Source: Todiramphus chloris collaris (taxonomy: Eukaryota > Chordata > Aves > Coraciiformes > Alcedinidae). Taken from it: 64,000 nucleotides of DNA. The translations under genes were made by a program, and so were the position numbers. Of this stretch, positions 40,626-52,653 are shown piece by piece. Location of the stretch: contig JANVCC010000018.1 of the NCBI GenBank assembly GCA_025345505.1, forward strand, positions 57,991,341-58,055,340. Reading direction: 5' to 3'. Numbering within the stretch: the stretch's first letter is position 1; every line of letters begins with the position of its first letter. The notes under the pieces were generated by a model. That model searched no databases, was not told where the DNA came from, and worked only from the letters and a program-made list of their open reading frames with translations.

Positions 40626-41643
40626 GTACAAGAAACAGTGTTTCCTTTCAGCTTTCTTCCATGTTTGTCATAACTAAATATTGCTTGGTTTTGGATAGGT
40701 GGCATATTTTCATTTTTCACTTAAAGAACGTAACATACATAAGAACATTCTTATGTACAGAAAAGTGAAGGAGCTGTATTTTAAATGTTTCCTAAAGGGT
40801 TTCTAGAACAAAACACAGAAGATCACATTTACATGCAGTGATTGCGTTTTAAGCCTCACTGTATTTATAAGTACATTTTTATATATGGTATATAAATTTT
40901 ATATTCTGAATGTTCGATATAAATAAATTATTTACAAATACTGCAGCTCTGGGGAATAATCCCTCTATTAAGAAAATTGCAAAATGTCTGGTAACATCTG
41001 ATTTTCACAAAAAGCGGTCGCTAGTTTAATTCTGATGAGAATGTTCTGCTTTTATGATTTTCCTTAAGCTTTCTTCTTGTATTGTCCAAATAATGGACAA
41101 ATTCTATTTTGGTGTAAATGTCTTTTGCCTTGATGTTGTTTTGCTGTCACATAAGTCACTGAAAAAAAAAAAAATAGTGCTTCATAAACTTTCACAGAGG
41201 TGTCTTCAGGCTGCTAAGGAATATGTTCTATCTGGCAGCACCTTTCTCTCATTCAGCATGAGGAGATGTGGGTTAGGCCTGTGTCATCAGAACACCTCCA
41301 TGTGTGTGAAATTAAAGCAGATAAAGAATTCCACAAAAAACACATGGATCATTTTCCCCTTTTAAAACTGCATAATTTCTGAAGTGGTTTGTTCACACTC
41401 TGTTTTCAACAGTGGTGTTTAAAGAGTCTGTTCAAAGAAAAATCATTGGTATCAATGGGATTTGAACAGATTGCATAATGTACCCAACAAATATCTCAAG
41501 GTTGTTAATACCGTATTGGCTGTTGATTGAAATTAATCTTTGTTTCCTGGTACATTTACTACTGTCTTTATTCCTGTGCTCTTTAATGTGGTGTAGTTTC
41601 ATTATCTTCACTTTCTAACGGTGTTTACTTTCCATTCTTAAAG
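40626..41643 (+). other. LAMA2 intron, 1.0 kb, upstream of the extra exon
   Basis: Intron between the LE9 exon and the extra LE exon. It is AT-rich, with A runs near 41161. No element was recognised. If the cassette is skipped, this interval is part of one 4.1 kb intron (40626-44754). Confidence 0.85.
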
Positions 41644-41790
41644 CCCAGCTACTTCTGGGCCCCAGAAAAGTCGTTCTGTGTACCCTGTGAGTGCAGTGCT
41701 TTAGGATCCAGGTCACTGCAATGTGATATGTCAGGAAGATGTATCTGCAAGTCAGGATTCATGGGCAGACACTGTGAAATCGGCAGACAG
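41644..41790 (+). CDS. LAMA2: Extra LE-type exon of LAMA2 (candidate cassette exon), phase 0-0
   Basis: These 49 codons are open, start in phase 0 after TTCCATTCTTAAAG and end in phase 0 at CAG|GTGCCT. They encode PSYFWAPEKSFC, VPCECSALGSRSLQC, DMSGRCICKSGFMG and RHCEIGRQ. The text aligns without gaps with the first 49 residues of the next exon (PETFGLHSSRGCVPCNC...), so it looks like an old tandem duplicate. I recall no such module between LE9 and LE10 in human LAMA2 or LAMA1. Inclusion would add one LE repeat, but with glycine where the seventh cysteine should be. The donor is weak, and the exon can be skipped without breaking the frame, which suggests alternative splicing. The frame stays open to a TGA ending at 41940. 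A second possible phase-0 donor is at 41908. Confidence 0.72.
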
Positions 41791-44754
41791 GTGCCTAGAT
41801 TGAAAGAAAATGAACGAAGCGGTCAGGAGATCCGAGTCCCCCCTCGGAGATGGGGCATCAGCAGTGCCAGTGGGTGCCCACGGGGTGCTTACCGGCCTGC
41901 TGCTCTGGTAATCAGACACTGTGTGTGTTGCATGGACTGAAGTCTCATATTTGCTTGCGTTTTGAGCTCCCACCAGCTTTTTTTTTTTTTTTTTTTAATA
42001 CATGTGCTACAATATATGGAATTATCAAGAAACAGGCTCAGAAGACAGGCAACCTTTTAGGATACTTTCCCACTTCTAGGGCTTCTTGTAGTGCAATGAC
42101 AACATAGGCCAGAAGTCAAATACTAGAGTAAGTCTAAAAGCAGTGCCATCAACAGCAGTGTGCACAAATTGTGTGGGTGATGTACGTCAGTGGAATCAGT
42201 GGGATTTTCATGGCCTTTGGCAGGATAAGTCTTCCTCTTCTAACAATTCAAGAACAAAAAGCTTAAGGAGTTTGTGAGAAGGATCAGCCCCAGAGGCAAA
42301 GTGTTAAGATATAGTCTTAAAATATCAAAAATAACTAGTGGTAGAAGTTCTCATTAGTGAATATGACCACTTACCTGAGCCATTTTTAAGCACTATTGAA
42401 CCTAATTCCCATTATGACAGAAGTGTTCATTGTTTATCATATACCAACAAAGCAACTTATTTCCTAAAATGAAGTAGTTATGGTGCAACTGCTTCTAACA
42501 GAGGAGTGTTTTAGAACATTGCGTTTTTTTCTCTGAAATTTGAAACATCCATACTTTCTGTTTGAAAAATGTCTGGCAGTATTCTTCCTCCTCAGACAAT
42601 CTCTGAGACCCATAGCATATTTGCTTATATGGATTTCCTTGGGAACATGAGCTTTTACCCATTTAAAATATATTACATAAGTGTTGTCCATACAAATACT
42701 TGACATACACTGCTACAGGGACACAATGTAATAACAAACTCAGAAAATTCTTCATACTCCCTCGCTGTCAATCAGGATCTTATCGCTTGTTCAGTACATG
42801 CCATTTCTGTGTTTAAACAAGCCTTGCTGAGGACTTAACATGGGGGTTCATCTTGGGGGTTTGCATGACTGATCAAAATGTCTTTGACTGTGCAGAGCTC
42901 ATCACTGAATACAACCCAGCATGCTAGTAGGCTTTTCTTCCTTAATGCAGTGTGGAGTGATAGTATCAGACTTTTTCTGGCTTTTACTGTTATAAATAGA
43001 ATTTATTAGATCCTATCTAACTTTCTGTGGAGAACTGAGATGCATGCTGTGCCATGGTTACTTCACTGCATTAATCTGTGTGTCCTGAGATTTTTGCATA
43101 TTCACATTTCTCTGAGTTTCTTCCTGTGGAAAAGAAATTCTTAGAACCTTGGGGTTTAATTATGTGAATTTCAGTGTTCTTTCTGATGCACCATGTTTTG
43201 TCATGGAGAAGTATGTAATCGGCAAAACATTTCAATATAGAATTTTGAAATTAAAATCAATGTAATTCTTTATTATATGTACAGTCAAGCATTTGCTTAG
43301 GTTCATATAGTTCTTCAGGCCAAATTCTGACCATAGATATGGTCCTGTATTCTGATAGCTATCAGCAGATTTTCTATGACAATGTGGAACTTCAGTGTTA
43401 ACCTCAGAGATCATATTTTGGGACATTTACATGGAAGCCTGCTCAAGTCTCTGGGAATTCACCTACACACAAGGTTAGGCATTCCACTGTGAAGCAAATT
43501 CATGTGAAGTGTAAGTCAGTGCAGCTCCACTGGCTTGAAAAATCTATACAGATGTATACTTGAAAAAATCTTAACACCTCATGCCTGGGTCACACAGTAG
43601 TACACTGTAAAAGTACATATTTTCCACTTTGTTCCATTTATATTCATTAGCAGTGATCTTTATAATTTCTCATTTTAAACATTTTGTTTTCCTAGAAAAG
43701 TCTCTGATAGGTTTTTTGCTATTAAATGTTATAATATCAATTTCAAGTGAAGTTAATTATATGATTTGGATTTAAATATTTTCTGAAAATCATCATACCT
43801 GAAAAAAAGGTAGAAAGGTGCTCCCATTTTAAGTCACTGTAGCTCAAGACTGAGTTCAGAATTTGAATATCAAGTACAGTTTGCTCCCAGGAGCCTCTCT
43901 TAGCTGGTGCAGTGAAACCCATGGGGTCTGTTGGTTAAAAGCCCTATGCAGAACTCCATATTACAGTGTACAAATAAGCATGTGTCTTCTTTCTTTACAA
44001 GTATATACGTTTTGCACTTCACTAGTGGAGTTAAGGAAGAAATGTATTACTAGAGTTGAAAACATCTGTTTGGTTATGTAGGAACTTTACAGTACTCAAT
44101 GCAAAGAAGAAAGTGAAGAATGAAAATAGAAGAGAAACAGAGGCTCACTGATTACTTCTTAGTCTTAGACTTGACCCAAAGACAGAGACTTTATCTTAAA
44201 AATAGTTAATTCCCATTATTTGCTTGTAATGTCCATAAATACATTATATCTATGTTCTTCTAATGTTGTTCCTAAATATTCAAAAGAAACGACATCGTTG
44301 CAGGTTACTGTATACAGACATTGCCCCTGGTCAGAGGAGATAACATCTAGCTGTTCAGAGACTTTCCAGTTCAATATATCTCTATTCATAGCTAAGAATT
44401 TAAATTCACTCTCTTATCAGCAAATTCTGCCTGACATAGTCTTACAACTCAGACACAGGATATGTATATGGCACAGACATACATTCCATTTCTTGTGGAA
44501 ATTGTACTTATGGAAACACATTGCAGAACATTCATTATAGCATCAGGTAACATTCTGAAACTTTTACTCTTTTTCAGCTGTGTAGGGTATTTAGTGCCCT
44601 TGCTCCATTGTTTTACCACTACAATTCAATCTGTTAAGACTAGTATTTCCATGATGAAGAGGGAGGAACCACCCTGATCTGCCTACATTCTCAGTTTTTC
44701 CTCTTTGTTCCCACTAATCATTCCATGTACCAACTTCTCTTCTCCCTGTGACAG
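41791..44754 (+). other. LAMA2 intron, 3.0 kb, downstream of the extra exon
   Basis: The first 150 bases remain open in the cassette frame up to a TGA ending at 41940 and are markedly GC-richer than the rest. A possible second donor (CTG|GTAATC) sits at 41907/41908. A poly-T run follows at 41978-41996. The remainder is AT-rich without recognised elements. Confidence 0.82.
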
Positions 44755-44935
44755 CCTGAAACATTTGGCTTACACTCTTCCAGAGGATGTGTTCCCTGCA
44801 ACTGCAACTCTTTTGGTTCCAAGTCCTTTGACTGTGATGGAGATGGACAGTGTTATTGCCAGCCTGGAGTGACAGGAAAGAAGTGTGACCGCTGTGCTCA
44901 TGGATTTTACAACTTTGAAGAAGGAGGCTGTACTC
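44755..44935 (+). CDS. LAMA2: LAMA2 window exon 10: end of LE9 and LE10
   Basis: The exon encodes PETFGLHSSRGC, giving the last cysteine of the preceding module. It then encodes LE10: VPCNCNSFGSKSFDC, DGDGQCYCQPGVTG, KKCDRCAHGFYNFEEGGC. It is very close to recalled human LAMA2 (NCNSFGSKSFDC, CQPGVTGKKCDRCAHG). It enters in phase 0 and leaves one base into the next codon. It therefore cannot be skipped alone, nor exchanged for the cassette at 41644, without a frameshift. The cassette must be an addition, not a substitute. The acceptor is CTTCTCCCTGTGACAG and the donor is C|GTACGT. Confidence 0.97.
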
Positions 44936-47900
44936 GTACGTAAATTCTTTACAGCCAATTTCAGATTTATTTATCTGTTTGTTTATTTATTTATGTATTA
45001 GTAAGATTCTATTTTGACTGGTTTTAGATTGCTTAACAAATTTTCGTGACAGGCAGATAGACAGCACTGTAAATCAGTCAATTGGCAAGGATGGTGACTG
45101 GCAAGAACAAAAGACCCAAGCAATTCCTGCTAGTTTAAGGTCATTTTATGTCAATCTAGCACATTCAGAAGGAGCACTCAGGAGTGTCCTTTTCTCCAAG
45201 TACTTTTTGCCAAAAAAAGTTTCTATAATTTAATTATGGTAGGAGTATCATAGAAGGCTGATTAAGGTGCTTTCCAAATCACACCAGCTTGAAGGGATGT
45301 GAATGGGGGGGAAAAAAGTGTCCCTTTCCTTCTTTGTATAAATTTTATGTACAGAAATATCTTCAGATAAAATCCTCTGTTATATCCCTTGTGTAATCAC
45401 GTGAAAAGTATGCTTTTCCAGATGTTGAAACTTAGCATCAGACATAAGTTTATCCATCCACTTCTTTACATTTATGTTTATCCTTTTGGACATGAGGTCA
45501 AACACTGAAATGAATTCTTCCTGTCCTTGAAGCAGTACAGACTGCTATATTTAAAATAGACTAACTGATAGGTTTCTTCACAGGGAAATATCCATCTTTG
45601 ATAATAGAGCTGTATTTTTAAAGTCTCATAGGCTCATTTAGATGCAATCATGGGAGACACAGATAGTTGTCTAGTGCAGTTGGCTGCTGGAATGCTAGAA
45701 TGGTGATGGCTCCGCAGCATTCTCTTTTGGTAGCAGAGTGGTATAAAGCCAAGAGTATTGCTGCTATTATTCTTCAGGCACAAGCTGTATTCTTTCTAGA
45801 AGCAGAAATCACCAGTATTGGTGACAATCACCAGCCTGGTATCCTTTTTCTCCTCCTTTCCCTGCTGGAACAGCAGCAGAAACAGCAAGCCTAGCTCCCT
45901 GCCTTTTTTTTTTGTCTTTTTTTTTTTTTTTTTAATGGGAAGTCCTCAGGACTCACATCTGTACAGCAAAATTCAATCGCACCTGTAGTGTTGATAAACC
46001 TTGAGCCAGGATGGCTTATAGATTTGGAAACATTACTCTATGATTTTGTCTCTCATGAGAAGGAAGAGCTCAGGAAACATTTACCACCTTAAAAAGTGCA
46101 AACACATTGGCACTTCAGAAAAGGGAAAGATTGGTTCACAGGCTCACTGAGGAGAGAGCTTGAATTAAAATGCAAATGCAGTCCTAAAGCCCTTAGCACA
46201 TATATGGAGAGAAAAGAATGCTGTAGTTTATCTTCATAATTAGTCTCTTTTTTTCTAACATTTCACAGTTTAAAAGCACATCACTATTGTGAAATACTAC
46301 AAAGTGTTGTTAATTTCATACAGTTGGGGAAGGAAAATGAGTGGGCAATTAACAAGATTTCACATTAAAATTCTAACTGCTCTCTTGGCAAACTTGAAAT
46401 GACAGAGTTTAAGGAACAGTGATGAAATTGGAAAAGTAGTGTAAATCCAAACAATATTTTAAATAGAAATGTATCGGCATGTGGTCATCAAATATTTTAA
46501 ATAACCACAACAGCTAAAGATGTTCAGAAAATTCAGTTTATTAAAAGTTCCAAAGTTAATAAAACAGATGGAGAGGAATTCTGTTTTCAAAATGCTGGGT
46601 TTTTTGCCATGCTTATTTTTAGTAGGCTTTTTATATATTCCTTCAAATGACAAAAAAAAAAAAAAAAAATTAAATTATGAATCACAGGGAAAATCAGAAA
46701 TTTGATAAAAGTATATCAAATTTTGCTAGGAAAAAAGTGCACAAAAATGAATTCCATAGTGACAGTTAAGTATCGAATAAAATATTGGACCTCTTTTATC
46801 TAGCATTTATCCAAAAAGAATATAATTTGGGGTTTTTTTCTCATGCAATAAAAAGCCATAAAGCTGTAAAAAAACCCCTAAAGCATCATCAATTAGCGTT
46901 GACATTCTAGCAGCAAAGATACAAAAGAGATTTCTATTTCACTATTGCTTGCAACAAATGTGTTGTATTTTTGCCATATTCTCTTTAATAATGATAAAAG
47001 TAAAAATGAAAGAAATACTGGTGCATCACTTTCTTCCCCTCCATGCCTTTTGAACTAATTTTGTGTAAGAACTGGAAGCTCATAGAAGAGCTGTCATATC
47101 CGAAAACCTCAGTCTCGCAATGAGAGATATATTCTGAAGCATTTTCAATCCACAGTGTGTCAAAACATTTTAGGTAGAATGTAAAACGTCTTGTTCCTGG
47201 CATGGCGGAGGCAAAACTTATCTTCTTTGCATCATTTACATTATTTTGAAAGCACTGATGGGGAAAAATAAAGGTTACTTCTTATCTGAACTACAGATAC
47301 GAGTTCTGTCTTTGCACATTGCCTATTTTCTCGTTTTACTCTGAAGTATTTCATACAGTAAAGGCAATGAACGTAATACAGCTCTCAGCAATGAACATAA
47401 TGTTACACTGCCCTATAAACACCCCAAGGAACAGATTATCACTCAGAGACATCACTCTAGTTTGCTTATTGTGTTCTGACTTCAGGGGTAATGTTGATGT
47501 TTAGTATGAAAATAACCATGCACCAGTTCTGCTCCTCCAAGCAATATAGGTGTTTTCTTCCCCAGAACTACTTATCACTTACATACCTTGAATCTCCATT
47601 TGCCACCAATGAGTTGTTCACTTAATAATGCTTAAAGAGCAAAGATCACTTTTACAGCCACTTTCAAAACCAAAGACTCTTTAATTGAATAAAATATGCA
47701 AAGAATCCCAGTTCCCTGTGAAGAGACACATTGTTGTTGCCCGGTCGTGACAGAATACATGTAATCTTAAAAAAGGGAGTAGAATGGGGAAAAGAAACTG
47801 AAGCACCTTTTTTGCCCTTTTAGAAAAGACTTCTTACAGCAGCAGAAATTTCAGGAGGTTGGCTCAGATTCATGGAAGAGGTTAAATACACTTCAGGTTC

Positions 47901-48303
47901 CCCATGTAGAGGGCTCAGAGACAGTCAGGTGGCTTCTTGCACAAGGAAGCGTGGGCTCAGAAACTACAGCAATACTCCCTACAGCAATACTCAGCTATGT
48001 CACTTGAGCACACCATCTCAGAAGTCTCTGCACTTCTACAGTTGGTGCCTTTATTTTTTTTCCCATTCTGTTCTCATTGTGGTTACCTCAACCTCAGCTA
48101 ACGTGCATTACCTGGCTCCTGAGTTGGGTTTCTGTGGGTTTACCCTACTTTTCCTGCCCCACTGTGCCTGCAGATAACTGAGAATTCACTGTATGGTAGA
48201 GGCTTTGGTGAAATGATCCTAGCCTTGCTAGGGTCTGCTTTCCGGGTGTCACATAAAGGGCTAACTTTTCCTCTGCTGTATTTTTTTTCTACCTCCCATG
48301 AAG
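44936..48303 (+). other. LAMA2 intron, 3.4 kb
   Basis: Holds a TTTA/TTTG-rich stretch just after the donor (44968-45000), poly-T at 45904-45933 and poly-A at 46652-46669. No gene or transposon was recognised. Confidence 0.88.
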
Positions 48304-48440
48304 CCTGTGAGTGCTCGCGTTTTGGTAATAACTGCGATCCCATCAGCGGCCGCTGTATCTGCCCTCCCAATACCGTTGGAGAGATGTGTGACAAATGTGC
48401 ACCTAATCACTGGGGCCATAACATTGTCAGCGGCTGCAAG
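48304..48440 (+). CDS. LAMA2: LAMA2 window exon 11: LE11
   Basis: The exon completes a proline codon and reads CECSRFGNNCDPISG, RCICPPNTVGEMCDKC and APNHWGHNIVSGCK. This is the whole of LE11 with the usual eight cysteines, and it ends in phase 0. Recalled human LAMA2 has CECSHLGNNCDPKTG, RCICPPNTIGEKC and APNTWGHSITTGC. The acceptor is TTTTTTTCTACCTCCCATGAAG, where the pyrimidine run lies about ten bases from the AG. The donor AAG|GTGAGT is strong. Confidence 0.96.
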
Positions 48441-50827
48441 GTGAGTGGATCTCTATTTTCTGTGTGTGTTACCTCTTTCCCATGGGGTAAATACAGTAGT
48501 ATGTAGCTGGAAAACAATTTTAGGTTTGTAAGTCATGGTTTGTCTCTGTATTGTGAGTTTTGGTGTCAGGCTGTGGTTATATGTTACTGAACCCTACAGA
48601 TACTCTGTCTGAGGTATGCAGCCTGTACCACCAAACACCTTGTTCATACTGCTGTCAGTGCTGAGTCAGTGTCCTGCTTGAGCTCGGTTTCTTTTATTAT
48701 AGTTGTGTTTAGCATGACTGAGGAGATTACCAGAGTCTTGGATACTGTATAAAGATGTGTAGGTACAGGTAATTGACACTGACTTTGCAGAGCAAATTCA
48801 CTTTGACCCTAGTTCTGGTACTGCTGGGAATTTGTACTTGAAGTTTACTTGAGAAGGACTTCAACTTGTGCATAAAAGACAGTGAAGAGAGAAGAAACAG
48901 CCACCTTAGTTGTAAATCCTTATTTCAATGTTTGATACAGAGTTAAAAAAAATCCGGAGAATGGAGAAGGAATAAGAAAACAATGACAGGATGTCAAAGC
49001 GGCCACAAAAGCTGTTGTTAATGTCCTACCCTTGAGTTAAGGGGAGCAGGATTCGGTTGAAGTTGAAAACTGGTGACAGCAAATATTGTGCAAAGTTCAA
49101 ATGCCTTCTCCTCTTTCCTCTTCTCTCATTGATGATAAGGGATTTATAGTACTGCTGCAATTACTCTAAAAAGCTATGTCTTGTCTGAACATGGTCATAC
49201 ACCATTAATGCTTTTTTAAAAGGCTGTTTGTCATGTAGCTCAGGCTGCAAACTAATTATCGAGAATGATTTCTTTTTTGTATGTATGTAAAACTCCTCTT
49301 GTGAAACCTCTGCTGTGCCGCTGTGATACAGACTTTTGGCTTCTGAAACCAGCCTAATGAGGTTGAAGACCTCTGTTTGAAATCTAGAGTATATTCTCTG
49401 ATTGTCTTTCATGTGAACGCATTAGTATGACAGTTCCATGGCACCATCTAAATTAATAATGATCTATCAGCCCACATCTCTTTCAGTATATTGCAGCTAA
49501 TTTCTGCAAAGTGAGATGTGAATCTCCTGCTCACACTCTTTGTAGAAGGTCTCCAGGGCTCTCATAGCTCAGGGGGATAGAAGGCATTGCATAAAACTGC
49601 TTGCTTACAAACCAAACATAATATCTGATTGTAATTTAGGTTTCGATATTGCACACCAACCTATTTCAGTGCATGGTGAACAATTTGCTTTCTAAGCTTT
49701 ATGTTCAAATGTATCTTGCAGAATAAGGTTCCTTCTGTCAGAAGGTTCTATTTCTTAGCTTAGGTAGTAGTCTAATATTTAACCAGTGGTTACTTTCTTT
49801 GGCATTCAGTAAAGATTGAATGTGAATATTTTCTGTATGTAATTACCTTCTTTATAAATGATCGTTTCAGATCAGAAGAAAGGTGCTGTAAGTATTCTTT
49901 TAATAAACAGTTTTGCTTAGAAACAGAATCCACATTTTCATCCTCTCATTTTCTGCTTTGTGTCCTTAATTTTAGCAAGTCTATCCATGTCAGTTACTGT
50001 GGTAACCTGTACTACTGGCACTGAGTTTTCTTTTGCAAGATGAACTTTTCTATACGAGATTCTGGTCACGGCAGTGATCACAGCAAATGTCCTGTGCTAA
50101 CTTTGCGATACAGTCACAGTAATAGCACTGAGGGATTCTTCTGTTCTTTGGAAGCCTGCAGCTTTCCCTGCTGCTTGCTTCTGTATTCAATATCTAGACC
50201 ACCTGGCAAATCACCTATTTCTATCCTTACCTGCCTGCGCAAGTCTGATTCTGTGAGCAGGTTTACTTCCCAGTACACCACATGACTAAATGTCTATCCC
50301 TTACCGCGTAAATTGCTGTCATCTAAGAGTCCTGCTTGTACAAAGAAGTTACGTGTCTTGAACTAAATTCCACTGGGACCACTGCCCCTGAACAATTCCA
50401 GTTTTAGCAAAGTGGTCTTGAACTTTCCCTGCAGAAGATTTACATAGAAGGTCCTTTTTAGTAAGCACTTATATTTTTCAAGTTAATTTTGTCTGCAAAG
50501 TATCCCAGTGTCCTTGACCCTTTTAGATTTATCTGATTTCACTGCCTGACTTATCAGTGATAAGTAATATATGAAAAAAAAAAAAACCACAACAGTGTTG
50601 TAAATGTATTTAGTGTAATTGCTTGATCCCTGTTGAGGAAAGATAAATGCCTAGCCTTATAATTCCGATGTGTTACTTTTGGGCAGTGGAATTTCACTGC
50701 TGTACTTATAGATACTTGAAAGAGGTGAGTTGCTTTTTTGTTTTGGTTTGTTGTTTTGTTGTTGTTCGTTGTTTGCTTTTTTTCAGAAGCACAATTACGA
50801 CTTTCTCCTTTTTTCTCTCATTTTTAG
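48441..50827 (+). other. LAMA2 intron, 2.4 kb
   Basis: AT-rich sequence with a TTG/GTT-rich stretch just before the acceptor (50728-50785). No gene or element was recognised. Confidence 0.88.
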
Positions 50828-51064
50828 CCCTGTGACTGCAGCCCCATTGGAGCCCTGAGTTCTCAGTGCGATATAAATACAGGCTGTTGCTTCTGCCGCC
50901 CCGAGTACTCTGGGGATAAATGCACTGAGTGCAGACTGGGTTACTGGAATTATCCACAGTGTGTTCCTTGTCAGTGCTTCCCGGCAGGGACTGATCCACA
51001 GAGCTGTGCTACAGAGTTGGGGAAGTGCTCATGCATCGATCATACTGGCCAATGCACCTGCAAG
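50828..51064 (+). CDS. LAMA2: LAMA2 window exon 12: LE12 and most of LE13, with an extra cysteine
   Basis: These 79 codons, phase 0 at both ends, encode LE12 (PCDCSPIGALSSQC, DINTGCCFCRPEYSG, DKCTECRLGYWNYPQC). They continue into LE13 (VPCQCFPAGTDPQSC, ATELGKCSCIDHTGQCTCK). LE13 has the longer form with an additional cysteine pair, as recalled for human LAMA2. In LE12 the codon at 50885-50887 is TGT, giving GCCFC where recalled human has GQCNC. That makes nine cysteines in a module that should have eight. Otherwise the exon matches alpha-2 well (TECxxGxWNYP, CSCxDxTGQCTCK). Borders are CTCATTTTTAG|CCC and AAG|GTAGGA. Confidence 0.95.
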
Positions 51065-51719
51065 GTAGGACAGTGAAGGCTGTAAGCTGATCCTATAGCT
51101 GCTGAGAAGTTTATTCCAAAATTCATTGACATTTTTATTTGCCTGTTCTTATCTGTTGCTTTTTCACGCTCTAACACTTGCCAGGTTAACATGCTCTTTG
51201 TTTCTCTTCTCACTTTGTAACTCTTCCCATTCTTACAGAACTGATGCAAATTTAACCACATCCAATACAATACTTGGCAAATTAAAAGCAAATGCACCAG
51301 TAATAACTGTATGCCACAGTGCTAATTCTTCATAGAACTAGTACATTGACCTAGAGAGGTGCAATATTGATCATTTTATGAGCAGAATTCACAGCAGTAG
51401 TATCCATTCTTCTGAATAGACTGAATCCAATTCAGGATCACTAAAGCAAAGACTTCTGGCGTCATTACCCACAGCATTCTTATTTGGAATTGTTCTTGGA
51501 AGAACAGCACACTTAGGTGACCTGAAATTTGTCTTCGCTTCTGGGCTTAAAGGGTGATAATTGGTGGCTTGATGTGCAGTTAGTAGCCAGCAAGCAGAGT
51601 ACCCCAGAGCCAATGACTTCATCAGTGACACATTTGACATCAGCAGATTTGAGAATATTGCTGACTTGTAGGAGGTGGAGGTTGACATGGTGAACAGTAG
51701 AACTCTACAGTCTAGAGGG

Positions 51720-52495
51720 TCCTTGAAAAGCCTGATGATTGGGAAGATAGAAAGATCATGAATTGGAGTGGAATAGCCTCAAGAATCAGTGCAGTTTGGG
51801 AGGAAAAAGGCTGAGTGGTAGTCCTACTGGAAACCACATATGGGCTTTGAGGAATGACAAGCTGAATATAAGCCAACCATGTACCTGTGTTGTAAATAAG
51901 GCAAACTGCCTACTGAGCTGGATATATTGATCATACTGGCCAATGTTGCTGTAGGACATCATGGAGAGCATGACCAGCAGAGGCAAGTCTTTATCCCTCT
52001 CTCAGTGCTAGTAAGATTGCATTTGGAAATGCTGTCCAGTTTTAGCACGTGATCCAAGAGTGTTGTTGAGAAACTTGAGAGGATCCAGAGAACTACAAAG
52101 AGACTTAGAGCAGATCTGTAAGGGTATACTGAGAGAGATGGACTCTTTTAGTCTGCAAAAACAGAGGCTAAGAGAAAAAACAAATGCAGCCTAGAACTAC
52201 TTCAGAGTAGTTGATGGAGTCAAGTCCATTCTGATAATAGCAAAAGATGTGGCAAGGGACAACAGCTGCAAATGGCAGCTTGGGGATTTGGTGTTGGACA
52301 TTAGGAAAAAAAAAATCTCTTATGCAGCACTGGAACAGATTGTAGAGAAAAGTTGGGAAATACCCATTTTTGGAAGTTTTCAAGAATTGGCTAGAAAGAG
52401 GCATGGGTTAGCTTAACTAGTACTGGTGATGTTTCTGTGTCAAGAAGGAGATTTTTAAGTCACATCTAGAGATTCCTTCTATGATTTTGATTCAT
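51720..52495 (+). mobile_element. Strongly degraded CR1 LINE fragment, plus strand
   Basis: The order of weakly preserved CR1 landmarks supports this: AAGCTGAATATAAGCCAACC near 51860, CTCAGTGCTAGTAAGATTGC near 52003, GAGAAACTTGAGAGGATCCA near 52067, GACATTAGGAAAAAAAAAAT near 52296, CACTGGAACAGATTGTAGAG near 52329, and a decayed tail GAGATTCCTTCTATGATTTT near 52470. Coding potential is lost. The 5' boundary is approximate. It is much older than the copy at 55163-57110. Confidence 0.75.
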
Positions 52496-52653
52496 TCTTC
52501 TTCTTTAGTGACTGTGTTGACAGAAAGCTAGTAAAATGGAAGGATGAATTTAAATGACTGAATTTCCAGGTAATTCTTTTGTGAATGGGCAGCAGTGACT
52601 TTATTCAGAGTTTAAAGGATAGACTCAGTGGAGGAACTGTAGAAAAAATTAAA

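Noticed and set aside
43440-43620. Stretch resembling very old amniote repeats (CAGCTCCACTGGCTTGA-like text)
   Set aside because: Similarity is too vague without a repeat library to name a family or set boundaries.
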